Shown: positions 36,401 to 48,010 of the stretch, piece after piece | How the letters are laid out: each line of letters starts with the position of its first letter | Numbering within the stretch: the first letter of the stretch is position 1 | From: Micropterus salmoides | Lineage: Eukaryota; Chordata; Actinopteri; Centrarchiformes; Centrarchidae | DNA length: 64,000 nucleotides | Direction of reading: 5' to 3' | Assembly: GCF_014851395.1 (NCBI RefSeq) | Contig: NW_024040040.1 | Coordinates: forward strand, 24,781,000 to 24,844,999 | Program-made: the position numbers and the translations under genes | The notes under the pieces: model-generated | Database searches by the model: none | Told to the model about the DNA's origin: nothing | The model's input: only the letters and a program-made list of their open reading frames with translations

Positions 36401-36894
36401 ACGAAAACATGGACACATCTGGATGTACATCCACTGAAGCTGACAGACAATATGACAATATGTCTGGACACAATGATATGGTAACGTTGGATTTTAATTT
36501 GGGATTCACATTCAAAATAATGGCAGCAGCACTCTTGATAGGTTTTTATGACAATTGCAATGAAGATGGGGAACAGCATGAGCACCAAAATGTTATAACT
36601 GAAGGGCTACTCTTTAAAAAAGAATTTCTTCCTTCTTCCCCCTTTTCCCCTTCTCTCCTTTCAAACCCCTCTCCTGCAGTCGGGAGGCTGTTCTTAGAGC
36701 GTTCATCTGTCAGAGACACTGAGAACGAGTCAGACTGTTGTGTCAGTGACTCTGGTCAAGGGTCAGGAATTGCCACTGGACACTCAGGGAGGTCAGCTCT
36801 TTGTTCGCTTCAGACTGGGAGAGCAGAGGAAAAAAAAGCAAAGTACTGGATGGAGGACGTTTTTCATTTTCAACAAAAACATAAAAACATCTGA
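36401..36894 (+). pseudogene. Recombinase-like gene, third exon region
   Basis: Starts after the acceptor TACTTTTCAG and joins the linker exon in phase 1 to give DENMDTSGCTSTEADRQ. The open frame runs 161 codons from the first Met to a stop, crosses a strong pyrimidine tract and CTGCAG (36602-36680), and then reads SVRDTENESDCCVSDSGQ. The true exon may end earlier, for example at GATATG/GTAACG, or the tract may be an internal acceptor. The right-arm translation is identical. Confidence 0.5.
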
Positions 36895-37114
36895 AGATCT
36901 TCATCAGCTATAGCTGACAGATGTATCTTTGGACACAATATTGTGGTCCAGCTGGAATTTAATTTTCACCAAGTGAATATTATCCAGATTAACATCAGTT
37001 TCCTCAATCTCAATACTGTCATATTTACTGCATTTGTTTATCCTAAGAAGGTATCCTGCAAGGTACTTAAATTAAAAAAATATTTATCTATTTTGTCATT
37101 TTATTTGCTTTCAG

Positions 37115-37329
37115 GTGCTACCAGAGGTAAACTTACATCTGCCAGGCGACCATGGACCAAATCTGAGGCCAGTGCTGTGATGCGACACTTTACCTCTCAC
37201 ATCAGGAAAGGTTTCTTGGCATCAAAGAAGGAATGTGAGATGTGCAAAAGCTGTGAGCACCCAGATTTGCAAAGCAGGTCATTGCAAAATATAAGAGATT
37301 TTAGGATAGGACCAATAGGATTGGAGTGA
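37115..37329 (+). pseudogene. Recombinase-like gene, C-terminal exon
   Basis: Follows the acceptor ATTTGCTTTCAG in phase 1. It encodes ARRPWTKSEASAVMRHF, then SHIRKGFLASKKECEMCKSC and RSLQNIRDF, and ends in TGA. I recall this small Trp/Arg/Lys-rich module, perhaps SANT/Myb-like, at the C-terminus of unnamed multi-copy fish proteins that also carry the recombinase-like domain. The last residues (RIGPIGLE) look foreign: the sequence right after is a palindromic repeat, so the native end is probably lost. Confidence 0.6.
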
Positions 37330-37570
37330 TTTCATTCACGTTCAGACCTGCTACGCCTAGAGGCGTTCCCATAGTGTCGTAACCGACGCAGTGTCTCGTT
37401 CCCCTTCTCGGGGAACCAGGGTTACATACGTAACCCGAGACGTTTCCCTACCAGTCAGTCAGAACTGAAGAAGTCTCTTGGATGAGGGACAAAAGGTCTT
37501 ATAATATCTTCAACCAAGTCCAGTTGCCTTTGATTTTAACTTACACATTATCAAGCTTCACAAACTAAAG
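37330..37570. repeat. Hairpin repeat and Penelope-like 3' tail
   Basis: TTCCCC-TTCTC-GGGGAA and GGTTAC-ATAC-GTAACC are two small perfect-stem hairpins (37400-37440). They are followed by AGTCTCTTGGATGAGGGAC and CAACCAAGTCCAGTTGCC, a terminal sequence also present at 40720-40790 after the GIY-YIG fragment. Same sequence in the right arm at 43430-43680. Confidence 0.65.
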
Positions 37571-37718
37571 CTAAAAGTTAACTCTCCCTGCTTCACTATA
37601 AGGTTATTTTCAAGTTTCCCCTCAGCACTCATACAAACTAAAATATGACCGGACTTCATAGTGACTGAAAAATCTCCGCAGCGTTGTCTTCCTACATTGA
37701 CCCAAACAAACCGACGTT

Positions 37719-38550
37719 GCATTCTGTGCATCCGCGCCGTGAGATTATAACAGCACGGTTAACCGTACCCGGTTATCATGGTAATTAAAATGTGTACGGT
37801 AATAATAACCGTCGGGAATTTTACTATGCTTTACCGTTAAACCGGTAATTGTTTCATCCCTACTGTCGATATCAAAGCACATATTGGAACCTAATTACAA
37901 TTACGTCTTTAGAAACATTGATAGGCTGTTAGTTTTTTTCCCCAAACATGATCTTGAACATGACGCTTTTATGATGAATCTGTCATCGATGTATGGACAA
38001 AGAGTAATCTTTGGATATCATGGATTTATTCTCAGCACAGAATAAAATCTATAGACTACACTGTCCTTTATAACACAGTGACTCTGTGGACAAATGGCAG
38101 CTGTCAGGTTGGCAACAGTTGCACAAAACCACTTAGGCCTACCGTGCACTACAGTGCTGCAGTAATCACTGTTTAAACGAATCTGTTTAAAACTGATCAA
38201 TGAACAGTAATCTTTCATACTGTGGTCGCACAGATTAGAACATTCCTATTGTAGTTATCAGCTGGATATGATGTGAATATTTCTGAGTGAGGATGACTGC
38301 GGTGCAGCTGAAACAAATAAATGTAGTTTAAAAGTCTGCTGATAGTCTGAATGTGTTTTGACAGCATTTCATAAAATATGAAATGAGCAAGATTGTATCA
38401 ATGTAAAATAGACGTCTAAAACTTTACAGTTTACAGTTTGAAACTAGACACACAAAAAATAATTAATAAGCTAACCTACTGAGTTGGACTGTGGCTTTAC
38501 AATCACAGGTCCATGAGTACAATTTTTTTTTACATTTATTCATTTAGAGT
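37719..38550. other. No gene; possible hAT-like fragment
   Basis: 37740-37865 is rich in GGTTAACCGTACCCGG and TACCGTTAAACCGG and ends TTTCATCCCTA, like a dispersed DNA-transposon terminus. The rest holds nothing I can support. Confidence 0.35.
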
Positions 38551-38554
38551 TCAA

Positions 38555-38665
38555 CTAATGGTTAAGTGTCTTGCAGGGACACAATAGTGGATGGATCACA
38601 GGGGGGGATTGAACCCGGGTCTCTCACACCAAAGGCATAGTCTTATCCATTGCTCCATCGCCACC
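38555..38665 (-). mobile_element. tRNA-derived SINE fragment
   Basis: Minus strand: box A TGGAGCAATGGATAAGAC and box B GGGTTCAATCCC, 24 nt apart, then TGTCCCTGCAAGACACTTAACC. The AATGGATAAG loop resembles arginine tRNA. No intact cloverleaf, so it is not a functional tRNA. Confidence 0.7.
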
Positions 38666-39134
38666 CCCTTGAGTAGCCTAAACTATGTCTAATCTGTTCA
38701 ATTCAATATTTTTATCTTCAGTTATTGCCACCGGCATTTAGTCCCGTCGGGTTACAGCTTAGGCCTATTATATATAGCCTTCCTATTTAAATGAATGTAA
38801 TGGGCTGTAGGAGAATTCCAGCATTTTATCATTCATTAAGGAAATCCCAGTCTGGTAAATGATGAATGAGCAATGCTGTATAAAATATTATTAATGTATC
38901 GATCCTGCGTTTTAGAGCCTATCATGGTCCCGTTGGCACGCATTCATATTTCTAGCTCAACCTGATTAAAATGGAGCTCTGCCTTTATTTACCCGTTGCC
39001 ATGGTATGCATTAATGATGGCTTTTTTTCATCCCCAAGCACATGCTTCCAGCAGGTTCAACATACTCAGAGTTGACTGAACTAATTTTAATCACCTGTTC
39101 TGAAACAAGAAACTCTTGAGTTTGACAGCTCAGT

Positions 39135-39680
39135 TTGTCAACCCAGAGTTTGTTGAACCTGCTTTCTGAAACAGTGCCCAGACATATATGGAATCATAAT
39201 AATAATAATAATAATAACAACAACTTGTATTTTTATATAGTATAATAATAAAGAGGTGGTTTTTAGTAGATTTTTGAAGTTGTCCAGAGAGGGAGCATTT
39301 GGGGATGGAGTTCCAGAGGGTGGGGGCTGTGACTCTGAAGGCTCTGTCCCCAAAAGTCTGGTGTGGGGGACAGAGAGCAAGCTCTTGTCAGTGGACCGTA
39401 GGTTCCGTGAGGGTGTGTAAGGGTGGAGAAGGTCCATTAGGTACTGGGGGGCGTTGGCATGGAAGGATTTATAGGTGAGGAGGAGGATTTTGTAGGTGAT
39501 GCGGAATTTGACCGGGAGCCAGTGAAGCTGAGTGAGGATTGGGGTGATGTGCCGCCACAGCCTAGTGTGAGTGAAAACCCTGGCAGCCGAGTTCTGTACA
39601 TGGACCTTGCTGGGTACCCCATGCAGGACACACTGGACATGTGTTATCAGAATATAGATTTGTTTTTTACTGCATGAGAA
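39135..39680 (-). mobile_element. L2-like LINE 3' fragment
   Basis: Minus-strand translation gives YMDLLHPYTPSRNLRSTDKS-type sequence (LLHPYTPSRNLRSTD), LLSVPHTRLLGT and PSLDNFKNLLKTTS, the conserved C-terminus of a second L2-like family, different from the one at 4010. The 3' tail overlaps a TAA microsatellite at 39194-39217. Confidence 0.75.
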
Positions 39681-39699
39681 GATTGATGTGAGGTGCTTA

Positions 39700-39978
39700 A
39701 GGCGATTGAGGTCAGGTGTGACTGAAAGGATAGATGGACCTGTATCGCGGGAACAGGTAAGCAGCCAGCCAGCAAGAGTGACTGTAGAAACAGCATGAGA
39801 AGATGCGCTCCGTTGTAGTCGGTGCTCGGTCGGTCCAGTTTGTCATTTGCAAGTGATAGTAATGAATAATGAATATTCCATACATATGGAATCTCAATGT
39901 TGTTGCGTTTGACCTTCTTTTTCCTCATCCCCAGTAGTGTTGTTCTTCCAAGATCTTGTGGCTGTTTTCACAAAGGTC
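39700..39978 (-). mobile_element. Penelope-like fragment, inverted partner
   Basis: The part 39876-39978 is the reverse complement of 40013-40110 (TGTTTTCACAAAGGTCC versus GGACCTTTGTGAAAACA), giving ~100-bp arms around a ~35-nt loop. On the minus strand it encodes KVKRNNIEIPYV, parallel to KVKHNNIVIPYV on the plus strand. Such inverted partial copies are a known habit of Penelope-like elements. Confidence 0.65.
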
Positions 39979-40009
39979 CGCCTTCAGGTGGATTTGTTCC
40001 TTCTCTCTG

Positions 40010-40860
40010 GCTTGGACCTTTGTGAAAACAGACACAAGATCCAGGAAGAACAAAACTACAGGGGATGAGGAAAAGAAGGTCAAACACAACAACATTGTGA
40101 TTCCATACGTGTCTGGAGGATCAGAGAAACTCTGGAGGATTTTCAGCAAACATCACATCCCTGTGTTATTTAAACCCAAGAACACACTAAGCAGATACTG
40201 GTCCACCCTAAAGACCGCCCACCCAAACACAAGAAAAGCAATCTAGTGTATGCGGTCCAAACAACCACTACACAAACGCATGGCTCAACACAGAAGCACC
40301 AACTCCTCAGGTCAAGACTCTGCAGTCTACTTACATCTGAAGGACAGAGGACACTCGTTTGAGGACCACCAGGTGCACATTTCAGACAGAGAAGATGGAT
40401 GGTTGGAAAGAGGTGTCAAGGAAGCCATCTACACCCGGGTTGAAAAGCCATTGCTGAACAGAGGAGGGGGTCTACACCACCGCTTGTCCCCCACTTATAA
40501 GGATGTCCTTTCATCAATTCCCAGGAAACTAGAAAAACGTTCACTTTTGGCCTCAGGTAAAGATGCCAACGATGGTCGTTCAGACTTGGCCTCTGGTGGT
40601 TCTAACAACCAAAATGACTGTCATTGCCACAGCCAGGAGCACTAACGAACCAGCGGTATAGATGATCCCGGGAAACGACCCCACAGAGGTTAAATAGCTT
40701 AGTTTGCCTACTAGTCATTTCAGAACTGAGTCTCTTGAATGAGGGATGAAACATCTTCTAGTATATTCAACCAAGTCTAGTTGCCCTTGACCTTCTTTGG
40801 ATAACTATGACCTGGATGACTGAGAACCTCCAAAGACTTCTTGCGTTGTCCTTAGCTCAT
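40010..40860 (+). mobile_element. Penelope-like element, GIY-YIG region
   Basis: C-terminal linker and endonuclease of a Penelope-like retroelement. Order: KVKHNNIVIPYVSGGSEKLW, IFSKHHIPVLFKP, then QPLHKRMAQHRS, DSAVYLHLKDRGHSFED, WLERGVKEAIYTRVEKPLLN and LSPTYKDVLSS (40250-40540). The catalytic Arg region (RMAQHR) and metal-binding Glu (KEAIY) remain. The GIY...YIG segment itself is deleted and a stop sits before 40250, so it is dead. The 3' tail (TCTTGAATGAGGGATGAAAC, CAACCAAGTCTAGTTGCC) continues to about 40800. No RT catalytic motifs here. Confidence 0.85.
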
Positions 40861-41700
40861 TCCCATCCATGTAAAAATTATCAGTGGAATATACGGTCCT
40901 AGGGCTTCAGCTAATAATTATTTTCTTTGTCAATTAATTTGTCCATAATTATTTTGATTAATCAATTAGTTTGGTCTATAAAATGTTAGATAAAGGTTGG
41001 AAAATGTCATTGTTTCCCAAATTCCAAGAGGATGTTCTCAAATGTCTTGTTTTGTCCTCAACCTGAGTAAAGAACCAGAAAATGTAGAAGAAGAATATGA
41101 ATATAAAATCAAATCAAAGAATTAGCAGTTGGTGACCTAGCGTTTAACAACTTTTAATATGTTTGTAGAACAGTGACCATTGTAAATTGTCTGACCCATC
41201 ACTAAGCGAGAGTGACTGGCCTGTTGGCCTAAATGATTAGGTTCGGTTTTAAAAATGTGATGTTTTTGAAAGGGTAAGACAGCTCAGTCTGACTCTGTGT
41301 TAATGTAATGTTTATTATTAATTGCATGTTTGTAACATTTGGCAGGTTGTATCATCATTATAAATACCAGGTCCTGTATTAACACTATGATTGATCTCAG
41401 TGTGGTGCTTGGTAGCGGTCAGTCATTAAGTTTGATACACAGCACAAAAGGCACATCCAGGGTAGGGGGTTAGGGGTTAGGGTTACCTCTAGATGGATGA
41501 AAGTAAGGTCATGGAACAGAAAATTTCATCTTGAAACAGCAGGTTATCAGGTACAAGCTTCAAAGTGCTGAAATTTGAAAGTACTTTTTAACTAAATAAA
41601 ATGGCACTGTTTCTCTCCACAAGAACAACCACAGGGCTTATTTTAAACATTTTGGCCATAATTATCCTTTGCCACTCCAAAGTCAGTACTAACTTACTAC
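40861..41700. other. No feature recognised
   Basis: AT-rich sequence with no coding or repeat signature I can name. Confidence 0.5.
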
Positions 41701-41711
41701 ATTACTACTAA

Positions 41712-42110
41712 CTAGTCCACTGCACAGAGTGTGTAGCATCTGCTTGATCTCCAGCTCTGAGACATGTGGGAGTGCAAGCGGAGGGATGATAAACCAGTTC
41801 TGGGTGTCTTTGGTGGTTTGGTGTCTGTACTGGGCAGTAGGGTTGAGATATCCGTGAGGCTGGAAAACCCTGCAGGGTCTCGCCATCTTAGTGACTGTGT
41901 CTCAGTAGTGCAGCAATAATGCTCAATAATGATCTGGGGACTGGCAAGGGCGTATTGTTTTTGTAGCTCTAACACATGTCCAGTGTTCCTGAAGCACTTT
42001 GACTCAATGCAGGGTTTCTCCTGGTTCAGAATGGGCCTTTGGGGGGTGACTTCGCGTGACAGTAAGCATGGCCGGTACGCGTACAGTAAAGGTAATGAGT
42101 TGTCTTGTGA
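41712..42110 (-). CDS. Unrecognised exon-like ORF
   Basis: After a possible acceptor (ATAGATTTCAG) the minus strand stays open for about 130 codons: SQDNSLPLLYAYRPCLLSRE, then CFRNTGHVLELQKQYALASP and HYCCTTETQSLRWRDPAG. After that, a second frame looks more protein-like: HGYLNPTAQYRHQTTKDTQN, FIIPPLALPHVSELEIKQML, HTLCSG. The shift falls near 41870. This fits a one-base frameshift or a short unrecognised intron. Composition is unlike the nearby repeats. I do not know the family; it may be a real exon of a host gene or a pseudogene. Confidence 0.35.
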   Translation of the reverse strand, partial: SQDNSLPLLYAYRPCLLSREVTPQRPILNQEKPCIESKCFRNTGHVLELQKQYALASPQIIIEHYCCTTETQSLRWRDPAGFSSLTDISTLLPSTDTKPPKTPRTGLSSLRLHSHMSQSWRSSRCYTLCAVD

Positions 42111-42788
42111 CTGAAATCTATGCATTTTCTTCTAATTTCTGACCATTTGATAAACAAAATATATCCACAAACTGGATGAGTAAAAGGTATAAAGTAAGTA
42201 ATAATATATTACATGTTAAACTTAATTGGATAATTTGCCTACAGATAGTTTATTAGTTGAGATTCAGATGTTTCACAAAAAACCCCACCTTTCTCTGAAA
42301 TTAGCCTACACCACTGTGGTTAAGGTTTGATTAGTGCAAATTTTAATAAATAGTATAGGCTACTATAGCTTACCATTAGTAGCCTATAATATAATTCCAG
42401 TTGGACAAACAGAAGTTTCATTTTTGGGGTGGTTTTCGTTATTAAATTATTGTGCAAGAAAAGTCTTTGTTTATGAAAATTAACTTGTCAGTAATAAAAA
42501 CTGTGCATACAGAACGAGTTCAACATTTCTAAATTTTGCTGTAGTGCCTCAACCTTTTTTTAATGTCCCGCCTCCTCCTGATTGGTCGGTTTACGATAAA
42601 TGACTGAGGAGCAGCTGCACACGGCTGCATGAAAGGCTCCCGATCTCCCCGCGGAGATTAGCAGGGAGGAGAGAACAGGAAAGTGAGCGTCACGTTGTGC
42701 CCACTCCAGAAAACCTGACCTGGAGAGGGCAGAGGAGAGTGGTGCGCCAAAGAGTAAAATGTCAAAGTGACAGTACCGGCACACTTCA

Positions 42789-43288
42789 NNNNNNNNNNNN
42801 NNNNNNNNNNNNNNNNNNNNNNNNNNNNNNNNNNNNNNNNNNNNNNNNNNNNNNNNNNNNNNNNNNNNNNNNNNNNNNNNNNNNNNNNNNNNNNNNNNNN
42901 NNNNNNNNNNNNNNNNNNNNNNNNNNNNNNNNNNNNNNNNNNNNNNNNNNNNNNNNNNNNNNNNNNNNNNNNNNNNNNNNNNNNNNNNNNNNNNNNNNNN
43001 NNNNNNNNNNNNNNNNNNNNNNNNNNNNNNNNNNNNNNNNNNNNNNNNNNNNNNNNNNNNNNNNNNNNNNNNNNNNNNNNNNNNNNNNNNNNNNNNNNNN
43101 NNNNNNNNNNNNNNNNNNNNNNNNNNNNNNNNNNNNNNNNNNNNNNNNNNNNNNNNNNNNNNNNNNNNNNNNNNNNNNNNNNNNNNNNNNNNNNNNNNNN
43201 NNNNNNNNNNNNNNNNNNNNNNNNNNNNNNNNNNNNNNNNNNNNNNNNNNNNNNNNNNNNNNNNNNNNNNNNNNNNNNNNNNNNNNNN
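42789..43288. other. Assembly gap, 500 N
   Basis: Exactly 500 N, a placeholder. The right arm of the inverted repeat begins at the first base after it. Confidence 0.98.
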
Positions 43289-43678
43289 AACGTCGGTTTT
43301 GTTTGGGTCAATGTAGGAAGACAACGCTGCGGAGATTTTTCAGTCACTATGAAGTCCGGTCATATTTTAGTTTGTATGAGTGCTGAGGGGAAACTTGAAA
43401 ATAACCTTATAGTGAAGCAGGGAGAGTTAACTTTTAGCTTTAGTTTGTGAAGCTTGATAATGTGTAAGTTAAAATCAAAGGCAACTGGACTTGGTTGAAG
43501 ATATTATAAGACCTTTTGTCCCTCATCCAAGAGACTTCTTCAGTTCTGACTGACTGGTAGGGAAACGTCTCGGGTTACGTATGTAACCCTGGTTCCCCGA
43601 GAAGGGGAACGAGACACTGCGTCGGTTACGACACTATGGGAACGCCTCTAGGCGTAGCAGGTCTGAACGTGAATGAAA

Positions 43679-43893
43679 TCACTCCAATCCTATTGGTCCT
43701 ATCCTAAAATCTCTTATATTTTGCAATGACCTGCTTTGCAAATCTGGGTGCTCACAGCTTTTGCACATCTCACATTCCTTCTTTGATGCCAAGAAACCTT
43801 TCCTGATGTGAGAGGTAAAGTGTCGCATCACAGCACTGGCCTCAGATTTGGTCCATGGTCGCCTGGCAGATGTAAGTTTACCTCTGGTAGCAC
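43679..43893 (-). pseudogene. Recombinase-like gene, C-terminal exon, right copy
   Basis: Translation identical to 37115-37329: PWTKSEASAVMRHF, CEMCKSCEHPDL, RSLQNIRDF, stop. Acceptor CTTTCAG at 43894-43900 on the minus strand, phase 1. Confidence 0.6.
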
Positions 43894-44113
43894 CTGAAAG
43901 CAAATAAAATGACAAAATAGATAAATATTTTTTTAATTTAAGTACCTTGCAGGATACCTTCTTAGGATAAACAAATGCAGTAAATATGACAGTATTGAGA
44001 TTGAGGAAACTGATGTTAATCTGGATAATATTCACTTGGTGAAAATTAAATTCCAGCTGGACCACAATATTGTGTCCAAAGATACATCTGTCAGCTATAG
44101 CTGATGAAGATCT

Positions 44114-44607
44114 TCAGATGTTTTTATGTTTTTGTTGAAAATGAAAAACGTCCTCCATCCAGTACTTTGCTTTTTTTTCCTCTGCTCTCCCAGTCTGAAG
44201 CGAACAAAGAGCTGACCTCCCTGAGTGTCCAGTGGCAATTCCTGACCCTTGACCAGAGTCACTGACACAACAGTCTGACTCGTTCTCAGTGTCTCTGACA
44301 GATGAACGCTCTAAGAACAGCCTCCCGACTGCAGGAGAGGGGTTTGAAAGGAGAGAAGGGGAAAAGGGGGAAGAAGGAAGAAATTCTTTTTTAAAGAGTA
44401 GCCCTTCAGTTATAACATTTTGGTGCTCATGCTGTTCCCCATCTTCATTGCAATTGTCATAAAAACCTATCAAGAGTGCTGCTGCCATTATTTTGAATGT
44501 GAATCCCAAATTAAAATCCAACGTTACCATATCATTGTGTCCAGACATATTGTCATATTGTCTGTCAGCTTCAGTGGATGTACATCCAGATGTGTCCATG
44601 TTTTCGT
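44114..44607 (-). pseudogene. Recombinase-like gene, third exon region, right copy
   Basis: Same as 36401-36894, with an identical 161-residue translation. Acceptor CTTTTCAG directly upstream. The exon's 3' limit is uncertain for the reasons given for the left copy. Confidence 0.5.
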
Positions 44608-45094
44608 CTGAAAAGTATACAACAGGAAAGCATAGTTTTTACTGAAGGATAGTTATTGTTGTATGATTTGCATTATATCTGTATTATTATTCAAACATCT
44701 TTTTGTATGTACTGTATATGACAATATGTACAGAGAAAATTTCCTTATATATAGGCTAGTTAATTCATTTTATTCAATTTGCAATTCAATGCACAAAGAA
44801 TCCAGTGCACTCCTCTGCCCCAGCACCCAGGACAAACAGGTTTACGATGACTTTCAAAAAGAAATTTTATTTTCAAACACTTAATGCTCTGTTGAAACTG
44901 ATATTCAAATCATTGTTTTACAATGCTTGTCTACATAAAATGGTTTACATACCACCTTTAAACCATAGGGTGGTGACAGTGCATAGTTACCAAATGGTAT
45001 TACAGCGTTGAGTAATGGTTTAGGAGTAATATATTGAAGATATTTATTTATAATTCAGTCTTTGGTAACCACAGGGCTGAAGAGTTAGTAGTTT

Positions 45095-45325
45095 TAGGAA
45101 CTGTGACTGAGGTAGAGCAGGTTGCCTGCTAATCAAAGATCTATGGTTCAAATTCCCTGCTCCTCCAATCTGTTGAAGTGTCCTTGATCAAGATACTGAA
45201 TCCCAAATGCTTGTGATGGCTGTTTTAGGGTGTGGATGTGTATGAATTTCTGTTTTGATAAGCAGTTGGCAATGTATGTATGTCACTAAGCTTTGAGTGA
45301 TCAGAAGACTAGAAAGGCGCTATTA
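45095..45325 (+). mobile_element. tRNA-derived SINE, right copy
   Basis: Box A GGTAGAGCAGGTTG at 45111 and box B GGTTCAAATTCC at 45144-45155; tail ends GGCGCTATTA at 45325, where the TIR element starts. Confidence 0.75.
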
Positions 45326-47033
45326 CAGGGTACCCCCCCAGGATTCTCAAAGTTAAATTTAAGACTTTTAAAGACTTTTTAATACCACCTAGGATGAAAT
45401 TTAATACCAACTTCACTGCCGTTTATTGGAAAATCTATATGAATTTTGAAGCAGTAAAAGCCTGAGGAAATTATTTATGAAGTTACGTGAATTTAATAAA
45501 ACATTTTATTATAATACATTCATATTTAACACACTATAGTTTTTTGGGGTGTGTTTGGGCTTTAATAAGATAAAATGAATCATGGACGTCACTTTGTGTT
45601 TAAAAGTGGTGGGGTTCAGTTTAGGGGTATGACGATACACTTAGCTCACACGCACGATTCACAATATTGGACAAGACAACATTTTAACACTATTTGATGA
45701 AATATTCAATGCTAAAATATATAAATGGGGGGTCTGGGGATCCTCCCCTAGAAGATTTTGAGCATTAAACACTTAATTTCCTACATTCTGGAGACAATTT
45801 ATGTTAGAATTGTCTTTATTTATATAAAGTGATTCAGGTGACAATTAAAACAGAATATAATGCAGTACTCAGCAGCTTGTTTTTGTAGCTTAAGAAACTT
45901 TTTTTGGACAATGCATATTTGTTTCTTCTTTTATCTATTTTTTACATTTCTTGTTGCAAACCATTTTTCAAAACATATTTAACAAATGCTTTTAAAAAAA
46001 GTGATGGAGACACGTCAAATGACACCTATGAAATTAATGCAATATTTGTGCACTAAGAACTCTTAAGGGGTGAAATCAAAATACAAAAACATTGTGTGGT
46101 ATGAGTTGTTGCAATTAGTTACACCTTGGCTAGAAAAGGTAATGTAATATAATATGCCAATTGCTTCAGTGATTATTCATTCTATTCTGTATTTGCATCT
46201 AAAGGCTGCTTGAAATATAGTAGCCTATTATATAGTATTGGCTTGAAAGCAACAGGGACAAGGAGTTGGGCTCCGGTTTGTTTTTTCCTCGTCCAGGTGA
46301 TCGGCACATCGGGTGATGTAAGTTTAATGTGTGTTAGTTGGATGTTTCCATTCACATAACGTTACACTACAACAGCGGCGCAACACCGACACACAGACAC
46401 GGTCCTCGTCGTTATGCACAACTGTCTCTCCGTTGCTGTTGTAACGACCAGCAACCTGCACTGGGTCTTCCAGTTCCGCAGTTTCATTATCGCTCGCCAT
46501 AGTGTGACTGGCTCGCACTTCGATCCGCTTGTTGCGCTAACCTCTGCGCCACTGCCCTCAGCCTCGTCCGCCAACTTGTCCGTATCTCTGGCCTAATGAT
46601 CTTCAGACACTTGCCCATTCTGAGGCGACGAGCTAGCGTTAGCTTGTTAGTAGCACGTCAAAGACGTTTTGCTTTCTTTCCTAACAACTGACTGACTCGC
46701 ACCAGAGCTGGATGCCAGAGCTCGTGCACCGCGAACACTCAACAGTCCAGAGCGTAAAGCTAAAAACTGACGTAAACGGTAACGTTACCTGTACTGCCGT
46801 ATCACATCAGAGTCACACCAAACTGAGTAAATTGTAAAGTCACACACACAAAAAGTATTTATTTGTGACGTTACGGCATTTATTTAATCCTACGAAAATA
46901 CAAGAAAAAATTTAAGACCTTGGTAAACGAAATTTAATACTTTGTAAATTAAATGTAATACTTTTAAGGCCTTATTTTTAGAATATGAAATTTAAGACTT
47001 TTTTAATACTTTTCAGAGCCCGCGGGTACCCTG
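45326..47033 (-). mobile_element. 1.7-kb TIR DNA element, right copy
   Basis: Ends CAGGGTACCC at 45326 and GGGTACCCTG at 47024-47033. 1708 bp, the same length as the left copy, with the same small ORFs on the minus strand (46324-46574). Confidence 0.75.
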
Positions 47034-47168
47034 TTTTAAGTGGAAAACTATTGTGAGTATATACTGCTTCAAAGGCAGTTACAAAATCCCTGTTACATTC
47101 ATGTTCTTGCTGAAGTAAATTAAATGTTTCAGTACTACATACATACAAGCTACTTACTTGGTACTTAC

Positions 47169-47255
47169 CACAGGGAACTCCAGATTCCCGTGCTGTATCA
47201 AAAGCAATGGTTTCTTCATCTTCACTTTCATCCTTGTCATCATCATCTGTGAAAT
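47169..47255 (-). pseudogene. Recombinase-like gene, acidic linker exon, right copy
   Basis: 87 bp, same 29 codons and splice signals as 33752-33838. Confidence 0.7.
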
Positions 47256-47583
47256 CTGGACGAACAATTCAAAAGTTTAATTTTTAGTTTTAGTTTAAAC
47301 ACAACAAATTATAAGCTTTTGCATTCCTCATTATGGCAGGATTCTGCTTATCAGGTGGTAAAGTTCTACCATACAGTAGTAGTAAAAATAATAATAAAAA
47401 AAAGTAAATCAATTTGTAACCTGGAAATGTACTTAATTTGTGAAATAACATACTTTCCATAAATGCAAGGACTAGGGTTAGGGGTCAACTTACCGTGATC
47501 TAAAGTGTGTCTTATTAAAATGGTAAATGCACTGGTATTTCTTTCACAGACATTATCTTCAATTGAGAAATGAAGTTGTGGTA

Positions 47584-48010
47584 CACTATATGGCCAACAG
47601 TCTGGAGACATCTGACAATCACATCTAATATGAGCTTGCTGGACATCCCAGTCCAAAACCATGGGCATTAACATAGAGATGCACCATAACAATCTTCAGG
47701 AAAGGCTTTTAAAACATTTTAGCTTGTCTGTGGGACTTTAGGGACAAGAAGGCAGGTTCAATAGGGTTGAGTTCTGTTCAGGCCACTCGAGTTCCTCCAC
47801 ACCAATCTTATATCGTATAACCATGTTTTCATGTTGAATACACAAAACAAAAGCACTCAGTTGTCTAAAGTATCTCTGTATCCCGCAACAATAAGATTAT
47901 CCTTTACTTGAACTAAGGGGCCTATACCAAACCCTGAAAAACAATCCCATATCTTTATCCCTCCTCCATCAACTCAATAATTAGTTGGAGTACTTTTTGG
48001 CCATATAGTG
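47584..48010 (-). mobile_element. Internally deleted Tc1 element, right copy
   Basis: 427 bp, TA-flanked, with CACTATATGGCC termini; counterpart of 32997-33422. Confidence 0.85.

Larger units (their letters stand above)
26420..37718 (+). repeat. Left arm of large inverted repeat
   Basis: Reverse complement of 43289-54402. Base 26420 pairs with 54402 and 37718 with 43289, so the arm starts exactly at the first gap and its match stops exactly where the other arm meets the second gap. Long stretches are identical by eye; for example, the 161-aa and 128-aa exon translations are the same in both arms. Clear differences exist: an 11-bp and a 2-bp deletion in the recombinase-like gene, one G lost in a Tc1 transposase, an extra hairpin-tail unit, a longer AT tract, and ~155 bp of Tc1 5' sequence missing on the right. 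Confidence 0.93.

Noticed and set aside
38555..38665. Functional tRNA gene
   Set aside because: A and B boxes are present, but the acceptor stem and anticodon arm do not fold, and a SINE tail follows.
42560..43450. ORFs of about 230-250 aa spanning the second N gap
   Set aside because: Same artefact; the known flanks have no coding signal.
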